From: Thiodiazotropha sp050305975
GTDB taxonomy: Bacteria; Pseudomonadota; Gammaproteobacteria; Chromatiales; Chromatiaceae
DNA length: 19,572 bases
NCBI GenBank assembly: GCA_050305975.1
Contig: JBNLGI010000093.1
Location: 1 to 19,572 of the forward strand
Direction of reading: 5' to 3'
The notes beneath the pieces were generated by a model. The model searched no databases and was not told where the DNA came from. It saw only the letters and a program-made list of their open reading frames with translations. Made by a program: the position numbers and the translations under genes. This document shows positions 7,881 to 16,304 of this stretch, piece after piece. Position 1 is the stretch's first letter. Every line of letters starts with the position of its first letter.

Positions 7881-8863
7881 GCCGCCAGATCCCCTTTGTC
7901 TCGAAGGCACGCGAAATAGTCCCTTGTGTACTCAAGCTGTTGTCTGGCCGATTCCGTTCGATTGATCCTCTCCCTGAAGCGAGCCCCTCCAGGGTGCTCC
8001 TTGCTATACCAGGCGATGTGCTTGCGGGCGATACGGGTGCCCATCCTTTCCCCATAGAATTCGTAGAGTTGCGACAGGTGCGCGAGAAGTATCTCGGCCA
8101 CCCATTGCGGCTGCGGCGCCGGCAGTTTCCGCCCGGTGCGCAGGTAGTGCGCGATCTGACGAAAGATCCAGGGCCGTCCCTGGGCCGCGCGACCGATCAT
8201 CAGGCCGTCTGCGCCGGTGGCTTCCAGCACCTGCTTCGCCTTTTCCGGCGAGTCGATGTCACCGTTGGCGATGACCGGTATGTTCACCGTGCGCTTGATC
8301 GCAGCGATGGTTTCATACTCCGCCTTGCCGGCGAATTTGCAGGCCCGGGTGCGGCCGTGCACCGCCAGGGCCTGGACGCCGGCCGCCTCGGCGATGGCGG
8401 CGATGCGCATCCCATTCTTCTGCAGCGGATCCTGTCCCGTACGGATCTTCAGCGTCACCGGCACATCGACCGCCCCGACCACCCGCCGCAGGATCTCGGC
8501 AACCAGCGGCTCGTTCTGCAACAGGGCCGAGCCCGCCGCCTTGCGGCAGACCTTCTTGGCCGGACAGCCCATGTTGATGTCGATGATCTCGGCGCCAAAC
8601 TCCACATTGGCGCGGGCGGCTTCAGCCATCATCCCCGGGTCCGAGCCGAGTATCTGTACCGCGATCGGCCCGGCTTCACCCCGATGGTCGAGTCGCTTCA
8701 CGGTTTTGCGGCTGCCCCACAGGGAGGCGTCCGCAGAGATCATCTCCGAGACCGCCAGGCCCGCTCCCAGGCTTCTGCACAGCTGACGGAAGGGTCGATC
8801 GGTGACTCCGGCCATGGGTGCGAGCACTAGGTTGTTTTCGAGATTGTACGGTCCAATAAGCAT
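7877..8863 (-). CDS. dusB: tRNA-dihydrouridine synthase B
   Basis: DusB is an FMN-dependent enzyme that reduces specific uridines in the D-loop of tRNAs using NADPH. The 328 residues fit the family. Visible motifs are the FMN-binding LAPMAGVTDRPFR (14-26), and DINMGCPAKKV (95-105) with the catalytic cysteine at residue 100. KIRTG, VHGRTR and the ANGDI / GADGLMIGRAAQGRPW phosphate-binding region follow. The ribosome-binding site GAAGGG is about 8 nt before the ATG. It overlaps fis by 4 nt, the arrangement known from enteric bacteria, so fis is expected to depend on dusB translation. Confidence 0.97.
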   Translation of the reverse strand: MLIGPYNLENNLVLAPMAGVTDRPFRQLCRSLGAGLAVSEMISADASLWGSRKTVKRLDHRGEAGPIAVQILGSDPGMMAEAARANVEFGAEIIDINMGCPAKKVCRKAAGSALLQNEPLVAEILRRVVGAVDVPVTLKIRTGQDPLQKNGMRIAAIAEAAGVQALAVHGRTRACKFAGKAEYETIAAIKRTVNIPVIANGDIDSPEKAKQVLEATGADGLMIGRAAQGRPWIFRQIAHYLRTGRKLPAPQPQWVAEILLAHLSQLYEFYGERMGTRIARKHIAWYSKEHPGGARFRERINRTESARQQLEYTRDYFACLRDKGDLAA

Positions 8864-8912
8864 TCAATCGACCCTTCATGAGAGGGGCTTATCTGATTGA
8901 GAAGGGGTTGGG

Positions 8913-8941
8913 ATACTACCTCTAATGCGGGGTGGAATCAA
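8913..8941 (-). promoter_or_regulatory. Candidate sigma70 promoter for dusB-fis
   Basis: On the minus strand TTGATT (8941-8936) and TAGTAT (8918-8913) are 17 nt apart, each matching the consensus at 4 of 6 positions. The bases after the -10 are C-rich (CCCAACCCC), resembling the GC-rich discriminators of stringently controlled promoters such as E. coli fis. It would give a leader of about 40 nt. The rest of the 258-nt gap (8864-9121) shows no gene. Confidence 0.35.
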
Positions 8942-9121
8942 AAGTAAATTGGTGGTGAATTGATCTGGATTCCGAACAAAAAAAGTGCATCTCTGCGAAG
9001 CCGCTCAAAGGCTCTCAATTAACTCATTCAATCACCATGAAAAAAGAATTTCGCACGAGTGTAAAACTTTCCAACACTTCTGGCGGGGAACGGGCCGGGC
9101 CGGTTGATCCGATGTCGCGGG

Positions 9122-10351
9122 TCAGAAGAAATCGAAGCTGAAGCCGGTGACCTCTTTGCCTGGATCGATCAGTTCCATTTCGATCAGCACCGGCTGCCCC
9201 TTGGGCATCAGATCAAGCGGTGTGTATTGGCCGGGTAGATAGTCATCGGTAGCGAAGGTGCGTCGAGCGATCAGGGCCCCCTTGTCGTTATAGAGGCTCA
9301 AGGTGAGTTGCGGAAAAGGCTGTTCAAAAGCGGCCTTGTTGACCATGCTCAGCTGTAACAGGAGGGCCTCGGGCTTGTCCGGATGACTGCTCAGATTGCG
9401 TCCCTGAATGACGATACTGTCCAGCGCGCGCCGCACTGGAACTTCACATCCCGCGACATGGCAGATCAGGTTGAGCGTCTGCCTCCCCGCCGCGTACTGG
9501 ATCAGATCGTATCTGAACTGCCATGCAACCTGAGCCGCCAGCGGCAACATCAGCAGCATGGAGCCGATAAGCCAGAGTGGGCTGATCTTGATGCCTGGCC
9601 TACGCGTTTTTTCGGCTTCGAAGTTGATGACATGGTCATGCTCATCAGGCGCCTCGGCAGGCGCTTGCGGCTCGGCGTGGAAGGCGGGTACGGAATCGTA
9701 GTCGGGTTTGCCAAACTCCTCGTCGATTGCCTCACCCGTCAAGATGCTCTCTTCAGTGTCATGTTCCGGCGGGTGGGTCTCGTCCTGGGCTTCCTCAGAG
9801 AGCGTCTCTTCTGCAGGGGGGGGCAGCTCGACGATGTTGTCGCTGCCGCTTCGGGGTACCTCGATCGGTCCTTCGCTGTCGGGCAGCAGCAGTGAGCTCG
9901 AGTCCTGGTCCAGCAGTTCGGACATTTGGGATTCGCTGCCGTCCGCGAAATAGTCGGGCTCCGGGTCGAGTCCGTCGTCCCGCTCGAGGATGTCATCGAT
10001 CAAGTGTGCGTGCGATTCGGGCGCGTTGAGCTCGGGCAGCAGCGGTTCGAACTCATCCTCCGGTTGCGGCGCCTGAAACTGGTGCCACTCGCTGCGTTCA
10101 GTGGTTTCCTGAGCGGTCTCCACAAGCGGCTCGAAAGTGTCTGTGTTCGGTGTCTCGGTTGCTGACGCAGAAACCTCCTGCAGACTCAAGGAGGAGTCGT
10201 GATTGACGAAGGGGGAGGGTGATTCCTGCAGGCTATGTAGTGCATTGAAGACTTTATGGCAGCGACAACAGCGTACCTGACCGGCGGCGGCTTTGAGGTG
10301 TTCGGGTCCGACACGGAACAGGGTCAGGCAGTGTGGGCACTGGGTCAGCAT
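9122..10351 (-). CDS. Zinc-ribbon, DUF3426-domain membrane protein
   Basis: The 409-residue protein has three parts. The N-terminal zinc ribbon of the MJ0042 type (about residues 1-40) has CPHC (5-8) and CCRC with cysteines 28 and 31, in the setting FRVGPEHLKAAAGQVRC and VFNAL. A long acidic, low-complexity linker follows (about 45-250), rich in Glu, Asp, Ser and Pro. Then come a transmembrane helix (about 257-278, ISPLWLIGSMLLMLPLAA) and a C-terminal DUF3426 domain (about 280-405), probably outside the membrane. No function is established for the family. Its place between prmA and dusB-fis is common in gammaproteobacteria. No ribosome-binding site precedes the ATG. Confidence 0.88.
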   Translation of the reverse strand: MLTQCPHCLTLFRVGPEHLKAAAGQVRCCRCHKVFNALHSLQESPSPFVNHDSSLSLQEVSASATETPNTDTFEPLVETAQETTERSEWHQFQAPQPEDEFEPLLPELNAPESHAHLIDDILERDDGLDPEPDYFADGSESQMSELLDQDSSSLLLPDSEGPIEVPRSGSDNIVELPPPAEETLSEEAQDETHPPEHDTEESILTGEAIDEEFGKPDYDSVPAFHAEPQAPAEAPDEHDHVINFEAEKTRRPGIKISPLWLIGSMLLMLPLAAQVAWQFRYDLIQYAAGRQTLNLICHVAGCEVPVRRALDSIVIQGRNLSSHPDKPEALLLQLSMVNKAAFEQPFPQLTLSLYNDKGALIARRTFATDDYLPGQYTPLDLMPKGQPVLIEMELIDPGKEVTGFSFDFF

Positions 10352-10355
10352 AGCG

Positions 10356-10361
10356 AGTATA
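10356..10361 (-). promoter_or_regulatory. Possible -10 element next to the zinc-ribbon start codon
   Basis: TATACT reads on the minus strand at 10361-10356, ending 4 nt before the ATG at 10351. The region upstream is AT-rich but has no good -35. With no ribosome-binding site present, transcription starting at or next to the ATG (leaderless mRNA) is conceivable. This is inference from spacing only. Confidence 0.2.
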
Positions 10362-10503
10362 AAATTTCAAAACTGGGTCTTAACTTAGACGGAAGCGCAC
10401 GGCCAAGCAACTGCTTTAATCACTCCTGTTTTGAAGGCGGTGTTGTGGGTTTCGTCCTGCTGGGAGCCGCGCGGTCCCCGGCCTGCCGATAATTGAGGAA
10501 AGC

Positions 10504-11385
10504 TCAGGTGTGCCTGACCCCGGGGATCAATACCCACTCCTCTCGGTGTTGGACCGGGGCCAGCTCGCAAAAGGGTCGATAACAGGCGGCGACCTCGGCC
10601 TCCTGCTCAAGAAGGATACCAGAGAGGGCAAACTCCCCGGCAGGTTTCAAAAGATTCATCAGGGTGGGGGCGAGATCCATCAGGGGGCCGGCCAGGATGT
10701 TGGCCACCAGGATATCGGCTTGGGTCTCCGGGGTCTCGCCCGGTAGGCAGGTCACCAGCCGCTCGGCGACCCCGTTTTTCAGTGCGTTGTCGCGGCTGGC
10801 CTCGAGTGCCTGGGGATCGTGATCAACCGCCAGGGCGCTGCGGGCGCCGAGTTTGAGTGCGGCAATGGCCAGAATGCCGGAGCCGCAGCCGTAGTCGACC
10901 ACGCTCTTGTCCTGCAGATCGAGGCCGTCGAGCCAACTCAGGCAGAGCGCGGTGGTCGCATGGGTGCCGGTACCGAAAGCCAGACCGGGATCGAGCTGGA
11001 TGATGACGGCGTCGTCGCGATCGATGCGCTGGCCGTCCGGGCAGACCCAGAGCTTGCGCCCGAAGGACATGGGCTTGAAGTGCTCTAGCCAGACCCGTTC
11101 CCAGAGGCGGTCCTCGATCCGCTCCCAGAAAAGGCTCTGCATCGTCACGCCATCCAGTACCTCGCTCAATGCCTGACGCAGCGCCATGGGATCCTGGTCG
11201 TCTTCGAACAGGGCGGTGACCCGGGTCTGCTGCCAGAGCTGCTGCGACTCGGGGGGCAGCTCCATCAGCGGCTGATCCCCGGCATCCCCCAGGGTCACCG
11301 AGAGGGCGCCGAGGTTTTCGAACACCAGCTCCAGCAGCGGCGCCTTCGCTTCAGTGGTGTCGATGGAGAGTTGCAGCCAAGACAT
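10504..11385 (-). CDS. prmA: Ribosomal protein L11 methyltransferase
   Basis: PrmA trimethylates several amino groups of ribosomal protein L11 using S-adenosylmethionine. The 293 residues equal the E. coli length. The N-terminal substrate-binding domain begins MSWLQLSIDTTEAKAPLLE. A linker precedes the methyltransferase domain, which has the LDPGLAFGTGTHATT motif (131-145), motif I VDYGCGSGILAIA (163-175) and the acidic AVDHDP (186-191). It is downstream of aroQ-accB-accC. No Shine-Dalgarno sequence precedes the ATG: the arm of a long inverted repeat ends at 11390, 4 nt before the start codon. This could affect initiation. Confidence 0.96.
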   Translation of the reverse strand: MSWLQLSIDTTEAKAPLLELVFENLGALSVTLGDAGDQPLMELPPESQQLWQQTRVTALFEDDQDPMALRQALSEVLDGVTMQSLFWERIEDRLWERVWLEHFKPMSFGRKLWVCPDGQRIDRDDAVIIQLDPGLAFGTGTHATTALCLSWLDGLDLQDKSVVDYGCGSGILAIAALKLGARSALAVDHDPQALEASRDNALKNGVAERLVTCLPGETPETQADILVANILAGPLMDLAPTLMNLLKPAGEFALSGILLEQEAEVAACYRPFCELAPVQHREEWVLIPGVRHT

Positions 11386-11389
11386 AGTG

Positions 11390-11478
11390 GAGTTTTGAGT
11401 GATGAGTTTTGAGTTTTGAGTGGGTTAAAGCGGGATGGCCGCTTCAACTCATAATTCAAAACTCAAAACTAAAAACTC
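11390..11478. repeat. Long stem-loop built of GAGTTTT words between accC and prmA
   Basis: A 32-nt left arm (11390-11421) made of iterated GAGTTTT units pairs with a right arm (11447-11478) of TCAAAAC units, with roughly 27 of 32 positions complementary. Inside lies a perfect 6-bp stem, AAGCGG (11428-11433) against CCGCTT (11439-11444), with a 5-nt loop. It fills nearly the whole accC-prmA gap. On the minus strand it would form the 5' leader of prmA. Confidence 0.85.
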
Positions 11479-11483
11479 TTCAG

Positions 11484-12824
11484 TCAAAGTCCGAGTTTCT
11501 TTTCCAGGTAGTGGATGTTGGCGCCGCCTGCCTTGAAGGCGCTGTCCCGCATGATGTCGATCTGCAGTGGAATATTGGTCTTGATGCCGCTGATCACCGT
11601 CTCCTGTAACGCAATGCGCATGCGGGCAATGGCTGAATCGCGGGTCTCCCCATGGGTGATCAGCTTGCCGATCATGGAGTCGTAGTAAGGCGGCACCCGG
11701 TAGCCGCTGTAGATATGGGTATCGACACGCACGCCGGGACCGCCGGGTGTGTGCAGTTGGGTGATGGTGCCGGGGCTGGGCAGGAACTTCTCCGGGTCCT
11801 CGGCGTTGATGCGGCACTCCACGGCATGCCCGCGCAGTGTGATCTGATCCTGGCTGTAGCTGAGCGGCTCGCCGGAAGCGATCAGGATCTGCTCCTTGAC
11901 GATATCGACGCCGGTGATCAATTCGGTCACCGGATGTTCCACCTGCACGCGGGTGTTCATCTCGATGAAGAAGAACTCGCCGTTTTCGTAGAGGAATTCG
12001 AAGGTGCCGGCGCCGCGATAGCCGATCTGCCGACAGGCCTCGGCGCAGCGGTTGCCGATTTCGCTGCGCTGTTGCTCGGTGATGCCGGGTGCCGGCGCCT
12101 CCTCCACCACCTTTTGATGGCGGCGTTGCATGGAGCAGTCGCGCTCGCCCAGGTGGATGGCGTTGCCATGGCTGTCGGAGAGCACCTGGAACTCCACATG
12201 GCGGGGATTCTCCAGGAACTTCTCCATGTAGACAGTGCCGTTGCCGAAGGCGGCCTCGGCCTCCGCCTTGGTCATGGCGATGGCGTTGAGCAGAGTGGCC
12301 TCGGAGTGCACCACGCGCATACCGCGTCCGCCACCGCCGCCGGCTGCCTTGATGATCACCGGATAGCCGATTTCGGTTGCCATGCGCTTGATGCTCGTGG
12401 TGTCTCCGTCGAGCGGACCGTTGGAGCCGGGTACCGTAGGTACACCGGCCTGCTGCATGGCCTCGATGGCGGCGACCTTGTCACCCATGATGCGGATGGT
12501 GTCCGCTTTCGGGCCGATGAAAATGAAACCGCTGTGCTCGACCCGCTCGGCGAAATCGGCGTTCTCGGAGAGGAAGCCGTAGCCGGGGTGGATGGCCACT
12601 GCGTCGGTGACCTCGGCCGCGCTGATGATAGCGGGGATGTTGAGGTAGCTCTCGCTGGAGGCGGCGGGACCGATGCAGACCGACTCATCGGCCAGCAGCA
12701 CGTGCTTGAGATCGCGGTCGGCCTCCGAATGGACGGCCACCGTCTTGATACCCAGCTCTTTACAGGCCCGCAGTATGCGCAGTGCTATCTCGCCACGATT
12801 GGCGATAACGATCTTTTCTATCAT
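11484..12824 (-). CDS. accC: Acetyl-CoA carboxylase, biotin carboxylase subunit
   Basis: AccC carboxylates the biotin carried on AccB using ATP and bicarbonate, the first half-reaction of malonyl-CoA formation. With ATG at 12824 the product is 446 residues (E. coli 449). It begins MIEKIVIANRGEIALRILRA. ATP-grasp landmarks are the glycine-rich loop GGGGGRGMR (162-170), HLGERDCSMQRRHQK (about 224-238) and the catalytic EMNTRVQVEHPV (288-299). An upstream in-frame TTG at 12836 overlaps the accB stop and is an alternative start; the ATG fits the family N-terminus better. accB lies 8 nt upstream, so both are surely one transcription unit. Confidence 0.97.
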   Translation of the reverse strand: MIEKIVIANRGEIALRILRACKELGIKTVAVHSEADRDLKHVLLADESVCIGPAASSESYLNIPAIISAAEVTDAVAIHPGYGFLSENADFAERVEHSGFIFIGPKADTIRIMGDKVAAIEAMQQAGVPTVPGSNGPLDGDTTSIKRMATEIGYPVIIKAAGGGGGRGMRVVHSEATLLNAIAMTKAEAEAAFGNGTVYMEKFLENPRHVEFQVLSDSHGNAIHLGERDCSMQRRHQKVVEEAPAPGITEQQRSEIGNRCAEACRQIGYRGAGTFEFLYENGEFFFIEMNTRVQVEHPVTELITGVDIVKEQILIASGEPLSYSQDQITLRGHAVECRINAEDPEKFLPSPGTITQLHTPGGPGVRVDTHIYSGYRVPPYYDSMIGKLITHGETRDSAIARMRIALQETVISGIKTNIPLQIDIMRDSAFKAGGANIHYLEKKLGL

Positions 12825-12832
12825 GGGTTCGC

Positions 12833-13294
12833 TCAATCGATGATGAAGAGGGGTTCGTTGTATTCAACCGGCTCGCCGTTCTCCACCAGGATCTGCTTCA
12901 CGGTACCGGTCTTGTCCGATTCGATCTGGTTGAGGATCTTCATCGCCTCGATGATACAGAGGGTGTCGCCGGCCGAAACCTGTTGTCCGACCTCCACGAA
13001 GGGCTTGCTGCCCGGCGAGGGTGAGCGGTAGAAGGTGCCGACCATCGGCGAGCGGACGGCATGCCCGACCAGCTCCGGCGCGCTCTCCTCGGCGGCTGCC
13101 GGGGGCGCTGTCGCGGCTGGTGCCACCGGGGCCGCCGCGGAAACCTGCGGCATGATCGCGGGCATCGCCATGGCGGCGGGCAACGAGCTGTTGCGACTGA
13201 TCCTGACCGACTCCTCGCCTTCGTGAATCTCGATCTCGGCGACGTCCGATTCCTCCAGCAGTTCAATGAGTTTTTTGACTTTGCGTATATCCAT
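12833..13294 (-). CDS. accB: Acetyl-CoA carboxylase, biotin carboxyl carrier protein
   Basis: AccB carries the biotin that shuttles carboxyl groups between AccC and the AccAD transferase. The 153 residues match the family. The N-terminus (MDIRKVKKLIELLEESDVAEIEI) is followed by a flexible Ala/Pro-rich linker (about 36-75). The biotinyl domain (about 78-153) carries EAMKI, with the biotinylated lysine at about residue 119. The E. coli motif is EAMKM; Ile after the lysine is a tolerated variant. The open frame extends 21 codons further upstream into aroQ but without family similarity, so the start is placed at 13294. It lies 19 nt after aroQ and 8 nt before accC. Confidence 0.97.
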   Translation of the reverse strand: MDIRKVKKLIELLEESDVAEIEIHEGEESVRISRNSSLPAAMAMPAIMPQVSAAAPVAPAATAPPAAAEESAPELVGHAVRSPMVGTFYRSPSPGSKPFVEVGQQVSAGDTLCIIEAMKILNQIESDKTGTVKQILVENGEPVEYNEPLFIID

Positions 13295-13313
13295 GTTGAT
13301 CGTCTCTGTTCGT

Positions 13314-13754
13314 CTATTTGGTGAGCCGCGCCATGGCGGCCTGCAGGGCCAGTTCATAACCCTGCGCGCCCAGGCCGGAGATCACACCCTCGGCCTTGTC
13401 GGAAAAAAAGGAGTGCGCGCGAAACGGCTCGCGCGCATGGATGTTCGACAGGTGCACCTCGATGAAGGGGATGGCCGTGCCCAGCAGCGCATCGCGCAGG
13501 GCGACGCTGGTATGGGTGAAGGCAGCCGGATTGAGGATCACGAAACCGACGCCGGCCTGCCGGGCCTGGTGGATCCAGTCGACCAGTTCGTGTTCCGCGT
13601 TGCTCTGGCGGAAATCGATCTCGTGGCCTGCGCTCCGAGCCAGGGTCTGCATGCGCTGGCGGATCGTCTCCAGGGTGTCGGAGCCGTAGTGATCCGGTTC
13701 GCGGGTGCCAAGCAGATTCAGATTCGGACCGTTGAGTACCAGAATGGTCGCCAT
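13314..13754 (-). CDS. aroQ: 3-dehydroquinate dehydratase, type II
   Basis: AroQ dehydrates 3-dehydroquinate to 3-dehydroshikimate in the shikimate pathway. The 146 residues fit the small dodecameric type II family. Visible motifs are NGPNLNLLGTREP (8-20) with the catalytic tyrosine at 23, FRQSNAEHELVDWIH (48-62), the substrate-binding ILNPAAFTHTS segment (73-83, Asn75 and His81), and EVHLSNIHAREPFR (99-112) with His101 and Arg112. It heads the aroQ-accB-accC operon, a frequent gammaproteobacterial arrangement. Confidence 0.97.
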   Translation of the reverse strand: MATILVLNGPNLNLLGTREPDHYGSDTLETIRQRMQTLARSAGHEIDFRQSNAEHELVDWIHQARQAGVGFVILNPAAFTHTSVALRDALLGTAIPFIEVHLSNIHAREPFRAHSFFSDKAEGVISGLGAQGYELALQAAMARLTK

Positions 13755-13876
13755 GCGTCGCTGTCCAGGGTGATTATGCGTCGAGAAGGATGAAAACAGT
13801 GGGGTAGTGGGGTGTTGCCCGGGTTGTCGTCCGTCTCATCTGAGAGTCGCTAAATTCTGCAAGATCAGGTCGATTT

Positions 13877-13904
13877 TGTCTAGATTCAAAGCAAAATTTG
13901 TCAA
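13877..13904 (-). promoter_or_regulatory. Candidate promoter for aroQ-accB-accC
   Basis: A perfect -35 hexamer TTGACA reads on the minus strand at 13904-13899. Sixteen nt later TAGACA (13882-13877) is a poor -10 (3 of 6). The surroundings are AT-rich against a GC-rich background. It would leave a leader of about 115-120 nt before aroQ. Confidence 0.35.
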
Positions 13905-13928
13905 GATCGTAGCAGTTTTCATATTGCG

Positions 13929-13975
13929 CCGCCGCATACGCCGGGGGCGGTAGGGCCGCACCGGCCGGGTGCGGC
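13929..13975 (-). terminator. Two GC-rich hairpins after dsbD, candidate terminator
   Basis: Downstream of the dsbD stop lie GCCGCACC (13955-13962) paired with GGTGCGGC (13968-13975), a perfect 8-bp stem with a 5-nt loop, and a second stem, CCGCC (13929-13933) against GGCGG (13946-13950). No proper T-run follows on the minus strand (AATATGAAAAC), so termination may be inefficient or assisted. Confidence 0.45.
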
Positions 13976-13991
13976 TATGAATCGGCTCAGT

Positions 13992-16304
13992 CTAGCGGAC
14001 AGCCCGCTGCACATGGGCGGCGAACTCGTCCGCCGGTACGAAACCGACCACCCGGAAGCCCTTTCGCTCCTGGCCGTCAATCCCGTAGAAGATGATGGCG
14101 GGCGGCCCCGGCAGGCCGAAGTGGCCTTGCAGCAGGGCCTGGTCGATCTCGTCGTTGGCGGTGACGTCGGCCTGTAGCAGTCGAGTGTTGGAGAGTGCCG
14201 CGATGACGCCGGGATCGCTGAAGGTGTACTTCTCCATCTCCTTGCAGGAGACGCACCAGTCGGCATAGAAGTCGAGCATCACCGACTGGCCCTGGGCGCT
14301 GGCGTCGTCCACCTCGCGTTGCAGATCGTCGAGGCTCTTGATGCGCTTGAACGCCAGTTCGTTGTGGCCCTGGCCGGCGGTGCCGCCGGCAAAGGCGATC
14401 CCGCGCAGCGGCTGCAGGGTGTCCTTGCTGCCGGCCGCCGCGCCCACCAGCATCAGAGCGCCGTAGACCAGGAACACCACGCCGAGCCCCTTCCACAGCT
14501 TCTGCCAGCCGCTGGCCTCGATCTCCAGGTGGCGCAGGGCGCCCATGTAGATGGCCGAGACGATGAAGAGGATGCCCCAGAGCAGCAGCGCCACCTCGGC
14601 GGGGATGATGCGCTCGAGCATGATGATGGCGACACCCAGCAGGGCCACGCCGAAGACCGCCTTGACCGCGTCCATCCAGCCGCCGGCACGGGGCAGCAGC
14701 TTGCCGGCCGAGGTGCCGATGGCGATCAGGGGGGCGCCCATGCCCATGCTGAGGGCGAACAGGGCCAGGCCGCCGAGCAGGGCGTCGCCGGTCTGTCCGA
14801 TGTAGATCAGGGCGCCGGCCAGAGGCGGCGCCACACAGGGGCCGACGATCAACGCGGAGAGGAAGCCCATGATCGCCACGCCGGCGATGGAGCCGCCCTC
14901 CTGTTTGTTGCTCACCTCGGTGAGCTTGCTCTGCAGGCTGCTCGGCAGCTGCAGGTCGTAGAAGCCGAACATGGAGAAGGCCAGCAGCACGAAGACCAGG
15001 GCGAAGGCGCTGAGGATCCAGGGGTCCTGGAAATAGGCCTGCAGGTTACCGCCGAAAAGACCGGCCAGCACGCCCGCTGCGGTGTAGGTCAGCGCCATCG
15101 CCAACACATAGACCACGGAGAGGATAAAGGCCTTGCGGGTGGTGATCTTGTCCCCCTGGCCGGCGATGATGCCGGACAGTATCGGGATCATGGGGAAGAT
15201 ACAGGGGGTGAAGGCGAGCCCCAGTCCGAGCAGGAAGAAAACGCCGATGATGACCAGGGTCGAACCGCCCTGCAGGGTGCTGGCGATCTCGTCCAGTTCG
15301 GATAGTGGCGCGTCGGCGCTCTCCGGTGTGGCTACGGGCGCGGCAGCGACGGTCTGGCGGGCGCTCTCGCTGGCCTGGGCCTCGCTGATGCCGGGCAACG
15401 GCAGGGTGAACTGCTTGGTGATGGGTGGATAGCAGACGCCGATCTCGGCGCAGCCCTGATACTTGACCGTGAGGTTGAGGTCCGTCGGATCAGTGGCGCT
15501 GCGCGCCAGGGGCACGTTCAGATCGATGCCGTCATGGTAGACCGCCACGTCGCCGATGGAGCCGTCTGGACGGATGGAGTCCTGCTTGATCTCCGGTTCG
15601 GGCAGTTGGTAGTTGCCGAGCGCCACCGTCTGACCCTCGGGCAGAATCAGTTCGATCTTGTCCTGATAGAGATAGGTGCCCTCGGCGATCTGCCAGGTGA
15701 GTCGCAGGTGGGTGCCGTCCTCCACATCGGCGTTGAGGATATAGGCCTCTTCCGGATCGAGTAGACGATCCTCGTCGTCGCTGTTGCTGAACAGGGGTTC
15801 CGCGACAGGGGTCGGGGCCGTGCTCTGAGGCAGGTCGAGGGCGACCGGCTGGGTGGCCGCCGGGGCGAGGGCCAGGCGGATCTCCTGCAGATGGGGCGGA
15901 AAGCAGATGCCCTGGTCGGCGCAGCCCTGGGAGCGGGCCTTCAGCAACAGGGTGTCCCCGGCGCCCTGCATTCGACGCAGGGGGATTTCGGCCCGTGCCT
16001 GATTCCGGTAGATGGCCACGTCGCCGAAAAACTCGTCGTGCTTTATTTTGGCTTCGGGCAGTGTCGGCGAGCCCAGCTCGAAACCCATGCTGTCGGTCTC
16101 GAAGCGGATCTTGTCGCGGTACATGTAGTAGCCGTCGGCGATCCGCCACTCCACGATGAGGGTGTCGTCGTCGCCGCTGCGGCCGGAAATCTGAAAGGCC
16201 TGGTCGGGCAGCAGCAGGTCCTCCTCGCTCCAGGCGCCATGGGCCGAGGCGGTCAGCCCCAGCCAGAGCAGGAACGGGATCATGAAAAATCGATATCTAT
16301 GCAT
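13992..16304 (-). CDS. dsbD: Thiol:disulfide interchange protein DsbD with duplicated N-terminal domain
   Basis: DsbD moves electrons from cytoplasmic thioredoxin across the inner membrane to periplasmic reductases such as DsbC. A signal peptide (about 1-23) is followed by two DsbD-alpha-like domains. The first (about 28-150) has GCADQGICFPP, cysteines 128 and 134. The second (about 180-305) has GCAEIGVCYPP, cysteines 285 and 291. The membrane domain (about 345-625) has FTPCIFP (Cys368) and VGPCVAPP (Cys490). The C-terminal thioredoxin-like domain has DWCVSCK (Cys684, Cys687). E. coli DsbD has 565 residues; the extra length here (770) is the second alpha domain. The start at 16304 is preferred over Met8 because it supplies the basic n-region of the signal peptide and follows GGTGGAG; it overlaps cutA by 25 nt. 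Confidence 0.95.
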   Translation of the reverse strand: MHRYRFFMIPFLLWLGLTASAHGAWSEEDLLLPDQAFQISGRSGDDDTLIVEWRIADGYYMYRDKIRFETDSMGFELGSPTLPEAKIKHDEFFGDVAIYRNQARAEIPLRRMQGAGDTLLLKARSQGCADQGICFPPHLQEIRLALAPAATQPVALDLPQSTAPTPVAEPLFSNSDDEDRLLDPEEAYILNADVEDGTHLRLTWQIAEGTYLYQDKIELILPEGQTVALGNYQLPEPEIKQDSIRPDGSIGDVAVYHDGIDLNVPLARSATDPTDLNLTVKYQGCAEIGVCYPPITKQFTLPLPGISEAQASESARQTVAAAPVATPESADAPLSELDEIASTLQGGSTLVIIGVFFLLGLGLAFTPCIFPMIPILSGIIAGQGDKITTRKAFILSVVYVLAMALTYTAAGVLAGLFGGNLQAYFQDPWILSAFALVFVLLAFSMFGFYDLQLPSSLQSKLTEVSNKQEGGSIAGVAIMGFLSALIVGPCVAPPLAGALIYIGQTGDALLGGLALFALSMGMGAPLIAIGTSAGKLLPRAGGWMDAVKAVFGVALLGVAIIMLERIIPAEVALLLWGILFIVSAIYMGALRHLEIEASGWQKLWKGLGVVFLVYGALMLVGAAAGSKDTLQPLRGIAFAGGTAGQGHNELAFKRIKSLDDLQREVDDASAQGQSVMLDFYADWCVSCKEMEKYTFSDPGVIAALSNTRLLQADVTANDEIDQALLQGHFGLPGPPAIIFYGIDGQERKGFRVVGFVPADEFAAHVQRAVR

